64,000 nucleotides of DNA, from positions 20,448,509-20,512,508 of the forward strand of contig NC_087064.1 in the NCBI RefSeq assembly GCF_963678635.1, written 5' to 3'. A program made the translations under genes and the position numbers. A model generated the notes under the pieces. It was given only the letters and a program-made list of their open reading frames with translations. It was not told the origin of the DNA and ran no database searches. The DNA is from Symsagittifera roscoffensis. Its lineage: Eukaryota; Xenacoelomorpha; Acoela; Convolutidae. Positions 11,502-22,495 of this stretch are shown here, in pieces; position 1 is the first letter of the stretch, and every line of letters starts with the position of its first letter.

Positions 11502-13978
11502 CTGATTTAAAAAGTGTTTTTTTTAGGGAAAGTAATCAAAATAATCATAATAATTAGTTGTGTTCTCTGAGATTCGCAGAGGCTCTATGAAAGGCTATCC
11601 AGCCTGTCCAAGCCTAGCCTGTTTCTCTCAATTCCCCGAGGTCGTGTTTTTTTTTGAGTCTAGAAATTTTAGGAGGTGCCACTTTGCAGCCGATATCGGC
11701 CAGGGACCTGGAGCTAGATGCCAAGTGAGAGCTCGTCCTCACACACTATCATTGCAATGGCAGGGGATCGATTTCACGTTCTGACGGATTTACCCTTATG
11801 CTAAGTGCCTCCTGATGTGATTGAACAAAAATTTTCAACTATTGAGTAAAATCAGGTAAATTTCGACAACTACACTGTAAGGTGAGAGGTTACCTTTCAT
11901 AGATATTTTTCAATTTCCCCTATTCATTTTTCTATAGAATGGTGTTTTGGTTTATTTTCGGGATTCATGAAACTGAACAAAAAAGAAAATTTGGAGCCAG
12001 GCAGATAGATAATTAGAGGGACTTTGATTTATTTTATTCGCTAGAATTGAAAAATAATGAAGTGAACTTTTTGCGCTTGAAATGCGCTTGAAACAAAAAT
12101 GCGCATGAAATTAAATATAATTTTTTCAATTGAATCGCTCAATAATGAAAGCCAGTTTTCATTTTATCAAATGAGCGACTGGCGTTAAAACGTTTTATTA
12201 GTTTTTTACAGTTATTTCTAACTTTTTATTTGTAAGTTTAACAATTTTGTGAAGTAAATAGAACCAAGATTACTCAAGTAACTTCAAACAATCGCAATTA
12301 ACTCTCATGTTACTATTAAAACTCATAATTGGCTTTCGTTTTATCGAAAGTTTGAATCAACGAAAATATAAGCAAAATGAAAAGAGTCAGTTGATGCGCA
12401 GGTAGTATAGAATGTTCCGACCGCAGCAAATATTACAAAAATGTAACAATTTTCTTAGATAGTTTTTTTTAGTTAACCTTCTGAATTTCTTCATTAATTT
12501 GCCCTTTTCTTGGTTAATGAGCGAGAAATGCAATCAAGCTTCACATTAGGATAACTTAGTTTCTAGCTTGAAAAATCAGGAAAATTTTTTCAATAATGCT
12601 TTTAAAAATTAATTGAATAAGAAAAAGACTTTATTTATCCAAAATCATGAAGAAAGAGTTTATTTATACAAAATCATGAAGAAACAAACAACAATCATCA
12701 ATTTATTTCCAACTGATTACAAACAGCTGATATCGAACCATTCAAATCAGTACATGAAATTGGAACGGATAAACGAAAGACACATTGCGGTCCTACTTAA
12801 GTTCTACCCTCTATTCAAAGACGTTAGAGTTATTATTAGAAAAAAAAATCACAATAATGAAAAAAAAAAATTTTTGAAGCGTTTTTTTAAAATCTTTTTA
12901 TGTGATTTAGCACAACTCGGTAGCATAAAGTCAGGTCAGGCTGTTATCGATAATATGATACGATGTATCAAAAGCTTTTCCATTTTGTTTTTGAAAATGA
13001 GAATTACAATAAAAATTGGAAAGGAAAAGAAATAAAGGTATAAAATTGCGGTTAGACGAGCCTATTATTTTAACGATAACCTGGTAAACGGTTTTTTTTT
13101 GTCTCTTTTTTTTCAAAATTTCCTAAGTTTTTCTGGAAGATTCGAATTTTTTTTGAAAAAATGCGAAAGCTCAAAAATTACAAGGATATGAAATTTCATT
13201 TCTTAGAATAAATTTGCACCAGAGTGATTATCTGTTAGCATTTAAATGCTGGATAAAATTTTGAATACGTTGAAAATCTACTGATTGTCGACTATTTGCT
13301 ATTTCCGAGAAGGAAATTTTTTATAGTTTATGAACGAAAAGGTTTTCTATCTTTACAGACTTTCTCCAATTTTCTCCGGCAACAAATCAGTTTCGCTCAT
13401 CATGTTCAGTAAATTCGCTTCTCTGTTACTCAAAGAACAAATTTTCATTTTGTTTTCCAGAATGGGGGTGCGAGTGTTGTATATTTTAAAATTGTTGTTT
13501 TATATGCAAAAATTTTTATAGAAAACACAGAAATCAGAACTTTTGTGGAAAGTTTTCGATTCAACGATCTAAAACTAAGTTTTAACAATTCGTACAGAGA
13601 TAAGTCATGCTCTGTTAGTATTCTGTTGTGAATAAAAGGTTGTGTAATTGAATCAACTTTCCTTTCCAAACAAATCATGCCAAAGTTTTTTCGCTGGAGA
13701 AGTAAAGTTGGACTTAAAAAAATCTCAAGCCACAATGTATGGGCAAACATTTTTGTATTATTGGCTTTATATTCGACAGATAGTATTAGGGCAAGATCGC
13801 AGTTGGTACATAGTATCTCAGTTTAGAAATTAAACCGCAATGCCTCCCTAATTTTGAATTTACTGTCTGAATTTGTTGAAAAAAATTCACGTTAGAATCT
13901 ACAATGACATCAGGGTACAACAAGAGGGTTCAACTTCCTAATAACTATCAACAAATTTGACATAAAGGTTAGAAGCAC
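11502..13978. other. Intron sequence, no gene seen
   Basis: AT-rich. A GC-richer patch at 11560-11790 looks like a short interspersed repeat, with GGGGATCGATTTCAC as a weak B-box-like match. A 29-bp near-perfect tandem duplication (TTTATTTAT-CAAAATCATGA) sits at about 12629-12688. The plus-strand open frame at 12613-13035 is Lys/Ile/Phe-rich, contains this duplication and has no domain, so I do not call it a gene. Confidence 0.4.
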
Positions 13979-14239
13979 TTATTTTTTTGCAAAACTTATT
14001 ATGGTAGCTTTATCTGAGTTCAAAGTTAACTTATTTAGGCAAAACCAGGTTGAAACATTTGTCAAATCTAATTGAAACTCTTCAAATTTTGAGATATCCC
14101 ATAATATATTTGTATCGTCAGCAAAACGAAACTTTTTTAACTTTGAAACTGCATGATGCATATCATTTATAAAAACCAAAAAAAAAGAAGACAGCCTGAA
14201 GCAGAGCCTTGAGGTAAACCTGAAGTGACTGGTAGCCAA
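13979..14239 (-). pseudogene. LINE reverse transcriptase fragment
   Basis: It encodes FLVFINDMHHAV...KFRFADDTNIL, the RT block containing the catalytic F/Y-A-D-D motif, followed by WFCLNKLTLNSDKATIISF, which matches the typical post-catalytic block of LINE RTs (N.L.LN..K...i.F). Only about 85 codons of a domain that normally exceeds 250 residues are in one frame. Confidence 0.75.
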
Positions 14240-15466
14240 TCACAGAAACAGTTTTTCACCTTTACATCTTGAGATCTCTTAGACGAAAGATTTTCAAACC
14301 ATTTGTAACAATTTGCCCGCAGCATTGAGTGATCAAAGTAACAAAATCTTTTTTTTAAACTGACAAAAAAAAAACTAAATTTTTTGTTTTCCTTGACTCT
14401 TAATCATATTCATTCAGTTACTTCTGCTAGTGCATCGACCGTTGCAAATTTCTCTCGAAAACCTGATTGGCTATTATACAAAAATCTAAATTTTTCAAAG
14501 TAGCTGTAAAAGCAGGAGAGTGCATATCTTTTTAATTATTTTACTGCAGCTACTCAACAAGGATTTTGGGCGATAAATGCTTAGTTCAATTCTGCTACAA
14601 GCTTTAAAAAGTGGCAGCTAATTTGAGGTCTTCTGGAAAACTTCTAGTAGCAAAAGAAAAATTTGTAAAGTTTGTTAAATAAGGTGCTATCACAAAACAA
14701 CTTTTTAAGAAAAAAAAGTTACTAATTTTGTCAATTCCATAAATTTGTTTGGACTTTTAGCTAGTTTTGTAATTGATTACCTCAAAAAATGAGCAGGTTG
14801 AATAGACATATTGATTGACTTGCTATATTATTTTGATACACCGGATTTACAACTTCCATATGGTTTGTTTTCTTAACTAATTTGATGCCAACAGTTGAAA
14901 AGTACTCATTAAAAGCCTAAGCTATTGATGGAGAGTCAGACCATTTTTTTCAGTCTAATTTTAGTAATGTGACTTTTGTTGTTTTAGGATTTTACTTTTA
15001 AGTTCGTTTAAAACATTATACACGTGTCTCAAGTCTACTATACAATTATTGAGATTAATGAAAAAATACGTTTTTCGGCCTGTCTGATATTTTTTTTTAC
15101 CTTCAAACATTCAAAAAGGATTTTTTCCTTTTTCTTGTTTCCCTTTTCCAATTTTCATAATTTGTAAAGTTGATTTCTTCTCAAGGTTGATTTTTCAAGC
15201 ATTTATGAAATTAAGGAGCATTATTCTTGTTTTTAGGACAACTTTCCTGTATGTGAGCAAACATGTTCAAAGTTTTCTGAAGGCATTGACTATGTTTTTG
15301 GTAGGCAATGTTAATGCTTTTATCATTGATTAAGTTGGAGAACTCCAAGTTTTGTTTTGGAACGAGCAGGAATTCCTTCATTGAATTCTTTTCGTTGAAA
15401 AAGACATAACCCGTTAACAATAACCCGATGAATGAGGTTTCATGAAAAAAAAACAAATTTTTAAGG

Positions 15467-15673
15467 TTACCTATTGTGGTCGAAAACGCAATCATTTTCC
15501 ATTACTTCAATGGCAAGATTTTCCAAAACTTGTGTTATAAAGTAATCCAAATATGTTTCTGAGGAATCACTTATTGGAGTTGCAGATTTATTCAATAGTT
15601 CAAAGCCATTGATTCTTATTGAATTTAGGTATGATTGCTGTAAATCATTACTCACTTTACTTAAAGTATCCAT
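15467..15673 (-). pseudogene. LINE endonuclease, C-terminal fragment
   Basis: It contains NGFELLNKSATPISDSSETY and then LDYFITQ and VMENDCVFDHN. These correspond to the N.f.ll...PTR....sTylDyi.t and SDH blocks at the end of an apurinic-type endonuclease. The Ser of the SDH motif is changed (FDH). Confidence 0.6.
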
Positions 15674-15814
15674 TTTGAAATATTTGGCTAAGATTATTGG
15701 TAAAATAAAGTGAGAAAAAACTTCTCATTCTTTATCAAGCTCATCGACAAACTGAAATTTATTGAAGCGCAGTGGAACAAATGCTAACGCAATTATCAAT
15801 TGTTTTCCACTAAT

Positions 15815-16006
15815 TTAAACTATTAGTGAGATGGTTTCTGGCAAACCACTATTAATTTGTTCAATTGAATTTGTTTTTTCGCTAAGTTGTATCATAGTTC
15901 TACCACCTCTTGTTACTCTATTATTCGTGATAACCCTATGAGCACCTTTGATTTTATACACATTGAGATTGTCATTTTTATATAACCAAGCTTCTGTTAA
16001 ACACAA
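15815..16006 (-). pseudogene. LINE endonuclease, middle fragment
   Basis: CLTEAWLYKNDNLNVYKIKG followed by HRVITNNRVTRGGRTMIQLS matches the (L)TETWL....Y.i.g......R..rGGGv.iy block of APE-type endonucleases. A TAA and frame changes separate it from the neighbouring fragments. Confidence 0.65.
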
Positions 16007-16207
16007 TTAACTAATAGAAGAATCGGGACGACTATGTAGGGCTTCTATATCTTCGTGATGCTTTTCAAACGAGCGTACATTAGACAATAAGAACCTATTA
16101 TTAACATATACCGTTTTCCATCGTTGTAATTTTCGTTTTTAGCGATGTTGATGATTTGTTTAAAAAAAACTTATCAAAGCACTTTAAAACATCATTGTAA
16201 GCATAGT

Positions 16208-16661
16208 CTAGCAGCTTTCCTCCCTCGAAAAATTGGTCAGTTTTTTTAATCCGCTGATTTCCTTCCCGCTGAAAGAAAATAGTCCCTCCACGCGTCCAAT
16301 ACGGGGATCGTTTCTCATCAAGTTGAAGAAGTTGAGCCTTGGACGGCTCAAGTCTTTGAACACTCGTACATATTTCAGGTGTTGATTTGCTCTCAATAGT
16401 TTTTTTCTTAGTAAGATGACTTTCGCAGTCCTTCTCGCAAACTTGACATTTTTTGGCCTACTCTGGGTTCCGCTTCCTGGCAGTCGATGCGCAACAAATG
16501 TTTTTTTTTTCATTAATAGTCTTATCAATTTGTCTTCCTAAGTCAATCGCTTTAGTTAGCGTTTCGTTTTCCTGTTGAGTTTCTTTGCTGTTTTCAGATT
16601 GCACAATTTCCTCACTTAAGCCGTTTTTTTTTACATTGTCTCGCCAATTGTACGACTCCAA
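16208..16661 (-). pseudogene. LINE ORF1-like fragment
   Basis: Two overlapping frames cover a region encoding RPKNVKFARRTAKVILLRKK and LSRPRLNFFNLMRNDPRIGR. This resembles the RNA-binding C-terminal part of LINE ORF1 proteins (positive residues, K.vfi..DLs.pRl.....r.D...). At least one frameshift near 16470-16500 lies at an A/T-run. Confidence 0.5.
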
Positions 16662-17571
16662 TCATTCAACTTCGGATATAAATTGTAGCTTTGAAATGTT
16701 CGCTTGATCTTCAACTTTTTCTTCCACCTCAGATTGAAATTTACTTCTGAAACCGATCATTGTTTCATCGACTAAACGCTTTATTCACTCGTTCATTTAT
16801 GTACGGATCGTTTGAATAACCTCAGTTTTAAGACTTTACGTTTGTTTTGAGATGTAGTTTCGATTGTCTGGTTGATAGTTGATTCAGATTTTTCATTTGG
16901 TGGGCTCATCGTAATAAAAAAAGATTTGATAACGGCTTATCATCCGTTCTGCCAGTGCCAAGAGGGGTTTGGTCCTAAAAACTCAAGTTGGTCATTTCTT
17001 TCAATGAGTACTGGTTCTTGCCGGAGTTCATTTTCAGTTATCTGAAACTATTTATTAAGCTTATTACAACAATTAGGCTTTGATTTTGAATAATCTTTTC
17101 TTTTAAAATCCATTGAGGCATGATTTCAACTTTTTGTCGCGAAAAACTGGTTAGATTTTTCCATTTTCCAGTTTTGTTCAGAAGAAGATTAAAAGTAGAT
17201 TGGTTTTTCAATCAATCAATCACCTGAACAAAAAAACTACATCAACGGTTTTGCTATCTAATATAGGATTTCAATGTATTCAGTTTTACGTATCAAGATC
17301 AAAATTTCAACAAGAAAAAAAATTAAAAGAAAAAAATGAAAAAAAAAATGCGAAAAAAATGAGCACAACTACGGCTTTTCATTTTGCAATTTAGTGTATG
17401 TTTTTATCCTCATGAGTTCAAAATTTGAATATTCAGAAGGAAGTTGTTTAACTTGTAACACCCGTTGATTATGCCCTCGAAAGGCATAGTTGTGTTCAGT
17501 TTCCGTAGTTGAAAAAGTAAGTTTCAAATTTTTGGAGAAAAAGCGACCATGCTCTTAATAAAATTACTCAC

Positions 17572-17912
17572 TCGAGCCCTTGTTGTTTCTCAAGAGGTGA
17601 GTTTTACTGAAGACCAAATTGTGCAGGGAGTTGCTGGGAGAATGAGACAGGCTCCCCCTACTGTTCGAGTTGTTTCCCCCACCCACCAAATTCTGAGTCA
17701 CCAACAGACGATTCAAAGATGACTGAGAAGAACTTTGGTTAGTATTATTGCTAGTTAATAAGTTAGCGCCCTGATGTTGCTGGTGTTGTTGTGATGTAGA
17801 ATGTGATGTTGACAGATTGTTTGTGCTGCCGCTGTTTCTAATTGTCGAAAATTCTTGCTCCCGGGTTTCTTCGTTTTCATCCAAATGATTGTTTAGTTTG
17901 GTGTCTGTCTTC
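17572..17912 (-). CDS. Host gene exon: Ser/Gln/Asn-rich segment
   Basis: The acceptor is CGTATTCAG before 17912 and the donor is CTCGA|GTGAGTAA after 17572. It encodes a start rich in charge (KTDTKLNNHLDENEETREQE) and then a Ser/Asn/Gln-rich low-complexity stretch including short His-Gln runs. Exit phase 1 joins in frame to the exon at 11333-11501. Probably a disordered linker in the host protein. Confidence 0.65.
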
Positions 17913-18132
17913 CTGAATACGAAAAAACGAATTTTTTTTTAGAAATTTATCATGAGAGCCATTATCAGAAACAAATTTTGATTTGAAACACTTTATTTTC
18001 AAAGTTGTTTCTTTTTATAGCATCTTTTTATAGCAGCTTTTTTTCACATGTTTCTGATCAATTATTATTTATTGTAGTCTCAAATTAATAATTCCCTAAA
18101 TGATTCTTCTTATAAAGTAATTTGGAGTTTAC

Positions 18133-18404
18133 GTGAGAGATCTGTAAAATATGCGACATGCGGCACAGCTAGTTTGAGGGACACTTATTTGACTACCATC
18201 TGCCAAAAGTGATACGACGAATTGGCTGTTCACGACGGGTGGCTGCCACCAAAACAGGGGCTCAATATTTCCACAACTTTGCTTGAAGGTCCTCTTCGGG
18301 GAGCTGCCGGGACTGCCGGGGTTGCTGAGCGTGCCACTGGGCGGGGGAGGGAGCAGCGACTGAAGTTTGCTCGCTGGTGCCAGATTCGATTTTGCTAATA
18401 TCTT
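18133..18404 (-). CDS. Host gene exon: Pro/Ser-rich then hydrophobic segment
   Basis: The acceptor is TATAATCCAG before 18404. The likely donor is CTCAC|GTAAAC after 18133, chosen because it gives the phase 2 needed by the next exon. The frame encodes SKLQSLLPPPPSGTLSNPGS followed by a more ordered part with NIEPLFWWQPPVVNSQFVVS. This GC-rich stretch stands out sharply from the AT-rich flanks. The donor is weak and could be elsewhere. Confidence 0.5.
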
Positions 18405-18950
18405 CTGGATTATAATTTAGATTTTTTTCGTTTTAGGTCAAATTTACGTCAATTTGATACAATGTCAGAAACAGCGGAAAGATTTTTTCAAAAAAGGAGT
18501 AATAATTGTACTAAAATCACTAAAGTTCAGAATTATCAGTCCAAGAAATTTTTGTTTGTTTGCGTCCAGTTATAAATCTCAGAATCAAACTCAATTCAGT
18601 TCATAATTTTTGTGAAAATGTTTTGTCTCCAGGCAAACTGGCTTTCAACAAATCATTAGAAACCGATTTGTTTTGCAATAAAAAATTTTGAAAAAAGGAA
18701 AATTGGAAATAAAATTGTTTGACATGACTCTGTAAGCATTTTTTTTTATTTGGAATGAAATAATATTCCATTGATGGTGTTTAATTTGTAGACAAGCAAT
18801 GGTATGCTGTTTTTGGTTTCAGTATTTTATGGCAAATTGGATAATTGTGAGGAGACCTTTTATTCATTGACAAGAGTATGTCTTTGGATGCAACCATGCG
18901 AAGCCGTTTCCAAATGATGAGTTTTTATGGATGTTCTTTTGTTGCTTCGT

Positions 18951-18989
18951 TTAGGGGAACTCAAAATCAAAGTCCATGTCCATTGTGTC
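18951..18989 (-). CDS. Possible short terminal exon with acidic tail
   Basis: After an acceptor-like CATTTACAG the minus strand reads 12 codons ending MDMDFDFEFP and a TAA. It could be the last exon of a separate upstream gene or an alternative end of the gene at 78-18404. The alternating Asp/Phe pattern is unusual, but a chance occurrence cannot be excluded at this length. Confidence 0.2.
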   Translation of the reverse strand, partial: DTMDMDFDFEFP

Positions 18990-19166
18990 CTGTAAATGTT
19001 CAGAGGCGGCAACTCGCAATATGTTCAAAAGGAACGATATTAAAATTGTTTTGATCTGATACAGTCTATCTTTAAAAAAATCAAATTTTTAAGATCAAAT
19101 TTTTTATATTGTTTTCAGACTTCCCCTTTTATGTTTTCCTATGAAAAAGAGAACGCACCAACGCAC

Positions 19167-19226
19167 CATGAAGCTCAACTCGAGATGTCCCTCCGCTCGA
19201 GAAGAGCCAATAATACATTATGATAG
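19167..19226 (-). CDS. Possible small exon
   Basis: Bounded by an acceptor AGTTTAG before 19226 and a donor CATG|GTGCGT after 19167. In one frame it is open through YYWLFSSGGTSRVELH. It is GC-richer than its surroundings. Support is only splice-site-like sequence plus an open frame of 60 nt. Confidence 0.2.
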
Positions 19227-19619
19227 CTAAACTGTCTGCCAAATAGTTTTTTTTCGACAACCATTTTTTTGTGCAGAGATTCTTTGTGCGAGCTTAACTT
19301 CAAAGGTTGTATGAACAGTGTAATTTTATTTGATTTTGTCTGGTTTTGTTTAAAAGTTTTGTTTAGGTTAACCTTGCTGGACTTGAGAAAGCTCAAACTT
19401 TATAATGTTTTCTTATGGAACTATGAATGAAACTATGAAGCAAAACTAACTATTATGTACTTTTTTGATTTTCGAGTTCATTATCACTTCAAATGTATGT
19501 TGGCAAAGTATCAACTTAACTTTTAAACAAGATCATAGGCCAGTATAAGAAGTGGCGGATACTCAAGGTTAAAAAAAACTAGCAATCTGTCAATTAGCTA
19601 CATTCAGTCAACTTTATTG

Positions 19620-19950
19620 TTGCAAACTTTTATGGTGAAGGACAAGAAAAAAGAAAAATTTTTCAGCAGTTACACAAAAAAACTGTCTAAAATTTTCATG
19701 GAAAATTTTTCTAAAGTTAGAGATTTTGATAAGTGAAAAAGAAATGAAATTTTTTTTAGCAGTACACTCCTTGATCGCAAAGGTCTTTTGAGACAGTGTA
19801 CTCTCATAAAAGATTGTTTTCTTTCAGTATTTGTATAACCATAAACTAAAAAAATGTTGAAACTTATCTTTCAAAGAAACCGGCAACCAACACACTGAGG
19901 AAAAGTTTTTGACAAAACCAGAAAAAATAACCCTAGATTCTCCGTCGTAA
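19620..19950 (+). repeat. Dispersed repeat, copy 1
   Basis: It matches 35725-36060 at moderate identity. Shared landmarks are TTATGGTRAAGGACAAGAAA, TTTTGWGACA-TGTACTC, AGTATTTGTATAACCATWAAC, AAAGAAAC-G-CAACACAC and GACAAAACCAG-AAA-ATAACC. Both copies are in the same orientation. No coding capacity is visible. Confidence 0.75.
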
Positions 19951-21203
19951 AGAAGTGTTTTTAGGTCTTTTTAGGTTTTTTTTTTATTATTGGTATTTCT
20001 TTAAGTTTTCACTAGATTTTAAGTTTTCTCTATAAGTATTTCTAGAAGTTGTTAGCTGGATAAACCAAACGGAATGTTCAATTTGGGCAAAAATTTCTGC
20101 CCGAAATATTGAGATATCTCACAGAGCACAAGTGAAAAAACTAAAACAAGATTTTTTTCACCCAGTTTTGGAGAAGTTCACGAAAACTTTTCTTGAGCGG
20201 CAAGACTTGAGCGGCAAGAGTTGTTCTTGAACGAAAAGACTGTTTATGTTAAGATTTGTCCCTTAAAAATTAATCAAGTTTTCAAAATTAATCAAAATTA
20301 ATTAATAGAGAAGCAACCTTTATTTACGGTCTTCTTTTAGTTACGGTTTTACAGTCGGCAAAATCTGAATCATTCAGACTTCACCAAACTGTTACTTTAT
20401 GGTGACTCTGAAATATTACCAATCCTTTTCAAAAAACTGTTTTGAGATGTCTCTGGGGAGGAGAACTTTTCAAAAATTGGTTCGGTCCCAATCAACGATT
20501 TAACCTTGAAGGTGACTGGATTGAAGCAAACGCCACACATAGAATTTAATCAGGAAACTTTGACCGTTATTGCCAATTCCTTGTTTAAGCTTGCGGCAAG
20601 CAAGCGTTATCAAACTTGATTAAAGATTTGTTCTAATTAAACACTAGTTTAACAGAATTTTTTCAGCCATTTAATCAGCTGGCTTTACTAATAAAGGTAA
20701 TTTGTAAATGTGGAACCAGTAGTGTTGTGGTAAGGAAGGGGGCTATGTCGCGAAGGATCAAGCGCTGGAATCTGACACCATGCTAGGCAGTTTTCTAATT
20801 CGATGAACGTAGTCCAGAATTATATATAGGTCAGGATGATTTGTTTTTTTGGTTATTTCAGCAAAAAATCTTAAAATTTGTTCAGGCTAAAATTTTGTTC
20901 TTTGCATTTTGAATGTTGATTCCTTATTTTTTCAGTTCACTTCCTTTGGTGAAAGGAAGATAAACACCACTACCGAATGTAATAATCACGAAAAACGTGA
21001 TCGACTTTTAATTTCGAAAAAAATGAATTTAATTATCAGTTTCCATCGGAATAAAATCCTGACCCAACAATCCAGTTTATTCAAATTGGGTTAGCTTTAT
21101 CAAAAAAGTGCTTATTTTAAGTTGTTCTAGAAAATCAGACAATCTTAAAGCCATCTATTTGTTCTTCGAAACTCGATGGTTAAGGTTTTTTAAATACACA
21201 CGT
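19951..21203. other. Intergenic or intronic sequence
   Basis: No gene supported. Near 20705-20770 a TAGTGTTGTGGTAAGG string resembles a tRNA A box and may be a SINE trace. CTTGCGGCAAGCAAGCGTTA near 20590 resembles 965-985 (CTTGCGATTAGCAAGCATTA), another diverged dispersed repeat. Confidence 0.35.
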
Positions 21204-21350
21204 CCAGCTTGTTTTTTATAGGCGTCCATTGCCGTTTTCTAACTGCCAGATGGCTTTGACGTTTTACGTGGTAAAGTCCAACTTGTTTTTATATAAGCGC
21301 TCGTTGCTGTTTTTGACTGCCAGTTGGCTTTGACGTTTTATGTGGAAAAG
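21204..21350 (+). repeat. Tandem duplication of about 75 bp
   Basis: Two adjacent diverged copies, each running from GTCCARCTTGTTTTT through ACTGCCAG-TGGCTTTGACG to TTTTAYGTGG-AAA, at about 21204 and 21277. Confidence 0.7.
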
Positions 21351-21657
21351 TTTTGTGACTTTTGTATTTAGTTTTATTTGGTAAAGTGTCTGCTCAAAAA
21401 TTGTCAGCGTTGTTTGCGCTGCATCGTTTTTGTTCCGTTGCTAATTTGAAATTCAAATATTTTCTTTAGCGTGTTTGCCTGTGTTTGCGTGTTTGAAAAT
21501 TTATTGAGAATACGAATTTTTAAGTAGACTTTTTAAATTATTTTTTGCTTTGTTTTTGCGCTTATATAGTTTTCTTTTATTTGTGTTGTACCGCAATTTA
21601 TGCCAAGCTCCGTTACATCTCTGTGTTTTTTTTATACTCAATACTCAGCAGGACGTG

Positions 21658-21662
21658 AATAT
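21658..21662. repeat. Target-site duplication, left copy (AATAT)
   Basis: AATAT directly precedes the TG of the 5' LTR, and the same five bases directly follow the 3' LTR at 35253-35257. With this choice both LTRs are exactly 608 bp. The end base of the LTR is slightly ambiguous because of the AATAAT context. Confidence 0.7.
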
Positions 21663-22270
21663 TGTTCTGATTTCAAATAGAAACAGAAACATGAATTATT
21701 TTATTGCGTTCACAAAATGTGACGCCGCCGCCACCACCAAAAGAAATATGTTTTTATTCCCTTGCAAAAGGAAGGGAAATGCTATTGGAATAATTCGTAT
21801 AACGTTTTAAGCATTGAGAATTGAAACGACTATTCTCATTCAATACGAATATTAACGATTCCTCTCGTAAAATACGAGCATACGAAACCTTCTTCTCGTA
21901 AAATACGAATGTACGAATAAAGAATACGAAGTTAAAAGAAACTTCTCATTTGATACGAAAAGTGGCGTGATTTCCCAATCTGAGTATAAATAGAAGCTCA
22001 AAACTACGGGAATTCATTCCAACAATATCTCTTCTAACACCAACACCACTCTCTTCTACCACCCCAACCAATCTCTAAAAAATATCTCTAATCTCACCGT
22101 TAAAATAGATATTGAGTCAAAAGGCAACTTGCTGTAAATTCATACTAACTTCTTTTCTAATAAAATATTTCTCAGCGAATTTTAGATTTACTTTCTAAGA
22201 TAGAAAGTAGAAAGGACCCTTTAATCCTAGCAAGCGTTTTGTCCGACGTAAATAGTATTGCTAGCGTAAT
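21663..22270 (+). repeat. 5' LTR of element 1 (608 bp)
   Basis: Begins TGTTCTGATTTC and ends GCTAGCGTAAT. It contains a TATA box (TATAAATA, 21985-21992) and an AATAAA (22159-22164) about 170 bp further on, giving a normal U3-R-U5 layout. U3 (about 21828-21960) holds repeated ATACGAA motifs and two copies of the dyad TCGTAaaaTACGA. A GC-rich trinucleotide run (GCCGCCGCCACCACC) lies near 21722. Confidence 0.9.
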
Positions 22271-22274
22271 AAAT

Positions 22275-22292
22275 TGGTGCGACCAGTGAGGC
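22275..22292 (+). other. Primer-binding site of element 1
   Basis: TGGTGCGACCAGTGAGGC starts four bases after the LTR, in the standard place and with the standard TGG start. The complementary tRNA 3' end would read ...GGTCGCACCA. I cannot name the tRNA with confidence. Confidence 0.7.
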
Positions 22293-22495
22293 ACACCTTC
22301 TAAAAATTCGCAAAAATTGCTAAAGTCTCAAAAAGAGATAAAAAGCAAAAATTCCAATTCTCAAACTGGAGAATTGTTGAAATTTCTCTTACAAATAAAG
22401 AGAAGTAATAAATTTCCAAATCGGAAATTTAAGTTTTCTAAACAAATTTATAAACCTTTCTATCTTTCTTTTTTAAGTTCTAAACTAAATATAAA
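22293..22495 (+). other. Leader of element 1
   Basis: AU-rich untranslated leader between primer site and gag ATG, with a short duplicated AAATTTCTC/GGAAATTTAAG theme. A packaging signal would be expected here but nothing specific can be identified. Confidence 0.4.

Larger units (their letters stand above)
13979..16661 (-). mobile_element. Decayed APE-type non-LTR retrotransposon (LINE)
   Basis: Minus-strand relic with fragments in the right order: ORF1-like (16661-16208), endonuclease (16006-15467) and reverse transcriptase (14239-13979). Each fragment is in a different frame with many stops between, so the element is dead. It lies in an intron of the host gene in the same orientation as the gene. 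Clade is uncertain (CR1/Jockey/RTE-like range). Confidence 0.7.

Noticed and set aside
12613-13035. Plus-strand 140-codon open frame
   Set aside because: Lys/Ile/Phe-rich as expected from A/T-rich noise, and includes a 29-bp tandem duplication; no recognisable protein features.
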